A stretch of DNA of 5,396 nt from the NCBI GenBank assembly GCA_017543415.1, contig JAFYGD010000006.1, forward strand, positions 1 through 5,396, written 5' to 3'. The notes below the pieces were generated by a model, which was not told the origin of the DNA, did not search any database, and worked only from the letters and a program-made list of their open reading frames with translations. Below are positions 5,135-5,396 of this stretch, piece after piece. The DNA comes from Eubacterium sp. GTDB taxonomy: Bacteria > Bacillota > Clostridia > Oscillospirales > Acutalibacteraceae. A program made the translations under genes and the position numbers. How positions within the stretch are numbered: the first letter of the stretch is position 1; every line of letters starts with the position of its first letter.

Positions 5135-5396
5135 TGATTAGAGTAAGCTTTTTTAAAAAGGGAGAAATGCTGACAGGCTTTGAATGTAAAGGTCATTCAA
5201 ATTCAGCCGAATACGGAAGCGATGTTCTTTGCGCCTTCGTTTCAAGCGCCTGCTACCTTACGGCAAATACGGTTACCGAGGTAACCGCCCTTAAGGCTGA
5301 CGCAAGAGCTGAGGAAGGCTATATGAGGCTCAGCATTAACGAAAGTCCTCAAAAAGCACAGGATATCCTTAATGGCTTAATGCTTCATTTAACAGA
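5134..5396 (+). CDS. prp: Ribosomal-processing cysteine protease Prp (3' end missing)
   Basis: The frame starts at an ATG sharing its A with the rplU TAA (TAATG at 5132-5136) and stays open to the window edge, giving 87 of roughly 105-110 residues. Residues 20-33, GHSNSAEYGSDVLC, carry the family signature. His21 (5194-5196) and Cys33 (5230-5232) correspond to the catalytic pair of Prp, His22 and Cys34 in Staphylococcus aureus. Prp removes a short N-terminal extension from L27, a step required for ribosome function in Firmicutes and relatives that carry it. The position directly after rplU is the classic rplU-prp-rpmA order. A downstream in-frame ATG at 5167 with a GGGAG in front would remove the first strand ([11 protein letters not shown]), so I prefer the coupled start. 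The older name is YsxB. Confidence 0.93.
   Translation, partial: MIRVSFFKKGEMLTGFECKGHSNSAEYGSDVLCAFVSSACYLTANTVTEVTALKADARAEEGYMRLSINESPQKAQDILNGLMLHLT

Noticed and set aside
5148..5160. CTTTTTTAAAAAG as a terminator after rplU
   Set aside because: It is a short AT-only palindrome inside the prp coding region.

Overview
The window looks like ordinary core chromosome of a Gram-positive, Clostridia-like bacterium, possibly from the Ruminococcaceae/Oscillospiraceae. The evidence is an rplU gene directly coupled to a Prp (YsxB-type) protease gene, an arrangement typical of Firmicutes; a PNPase with the Bacillus-style GSTSQ active-site segment; strong purine-rich ribosome binding sites; and AT-rich extended -10 promoters. 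I see no mobile element, CRISPR array, tRNA or rRNA.

Layout, left to right. (1) Bases 1-1761, plus strand: the 3' part of a DUF362-family protein gene, then 12 bp later an EamA/DMT-superfamily membrane transporter gene, probably cotranscribed. A perfect 13-bp hairpin flanked by A and T runs (1761-1789) can terminate transcription from both sides. (2) Bases 1792-4539, minus strand: the rpsO-pnp unit, encoding ribosomal protein S15 and polynucleotide phosphorylase. The 163-bp gap between the two genes holds a terminator-like hairpin just after rpsO and a long imperfect duplex in the pnp leader. This resembles the known E. coli rpsO-pnp layout (attenuator, RNase III site, pnp). (3) Bases 4546-4625: two back-to-back extended -10 promoters, one driving rpsO leftward and one driving rplU rightward. 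(4) Bases 4632-5396, plus strand: a leader of about 190 nt with several hairpins, probably an L21-type ribosomal protein leader, then rplU (L21), then prp starting on the last base of the rplU stop codon and running off the right edge. rpmA (L27) is expected next.

Most genes serve translation and RNA turnover: S15 and L21 are ribosomal proteins, Prp is expected to trim L27, and PNPase degrades RNA. The most interesting content is in the non-coding RNA leaders. The rpsO leader can fold into a three-way-junction-like structure that pairs the Shine-Dalgarno sequence, suggesting S15 feedback. The pnp leader has two mutually exclusive folds: a long duplex, and a short hairpin made from the duplex's 3' arm that would mask the pnp ribosome binding site. 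That suggests a PNPase feedback switch. The rplU leader is long and structured. These folds were worked out by eye and are hypotheses. I did not find a convincing wholly new protein system.
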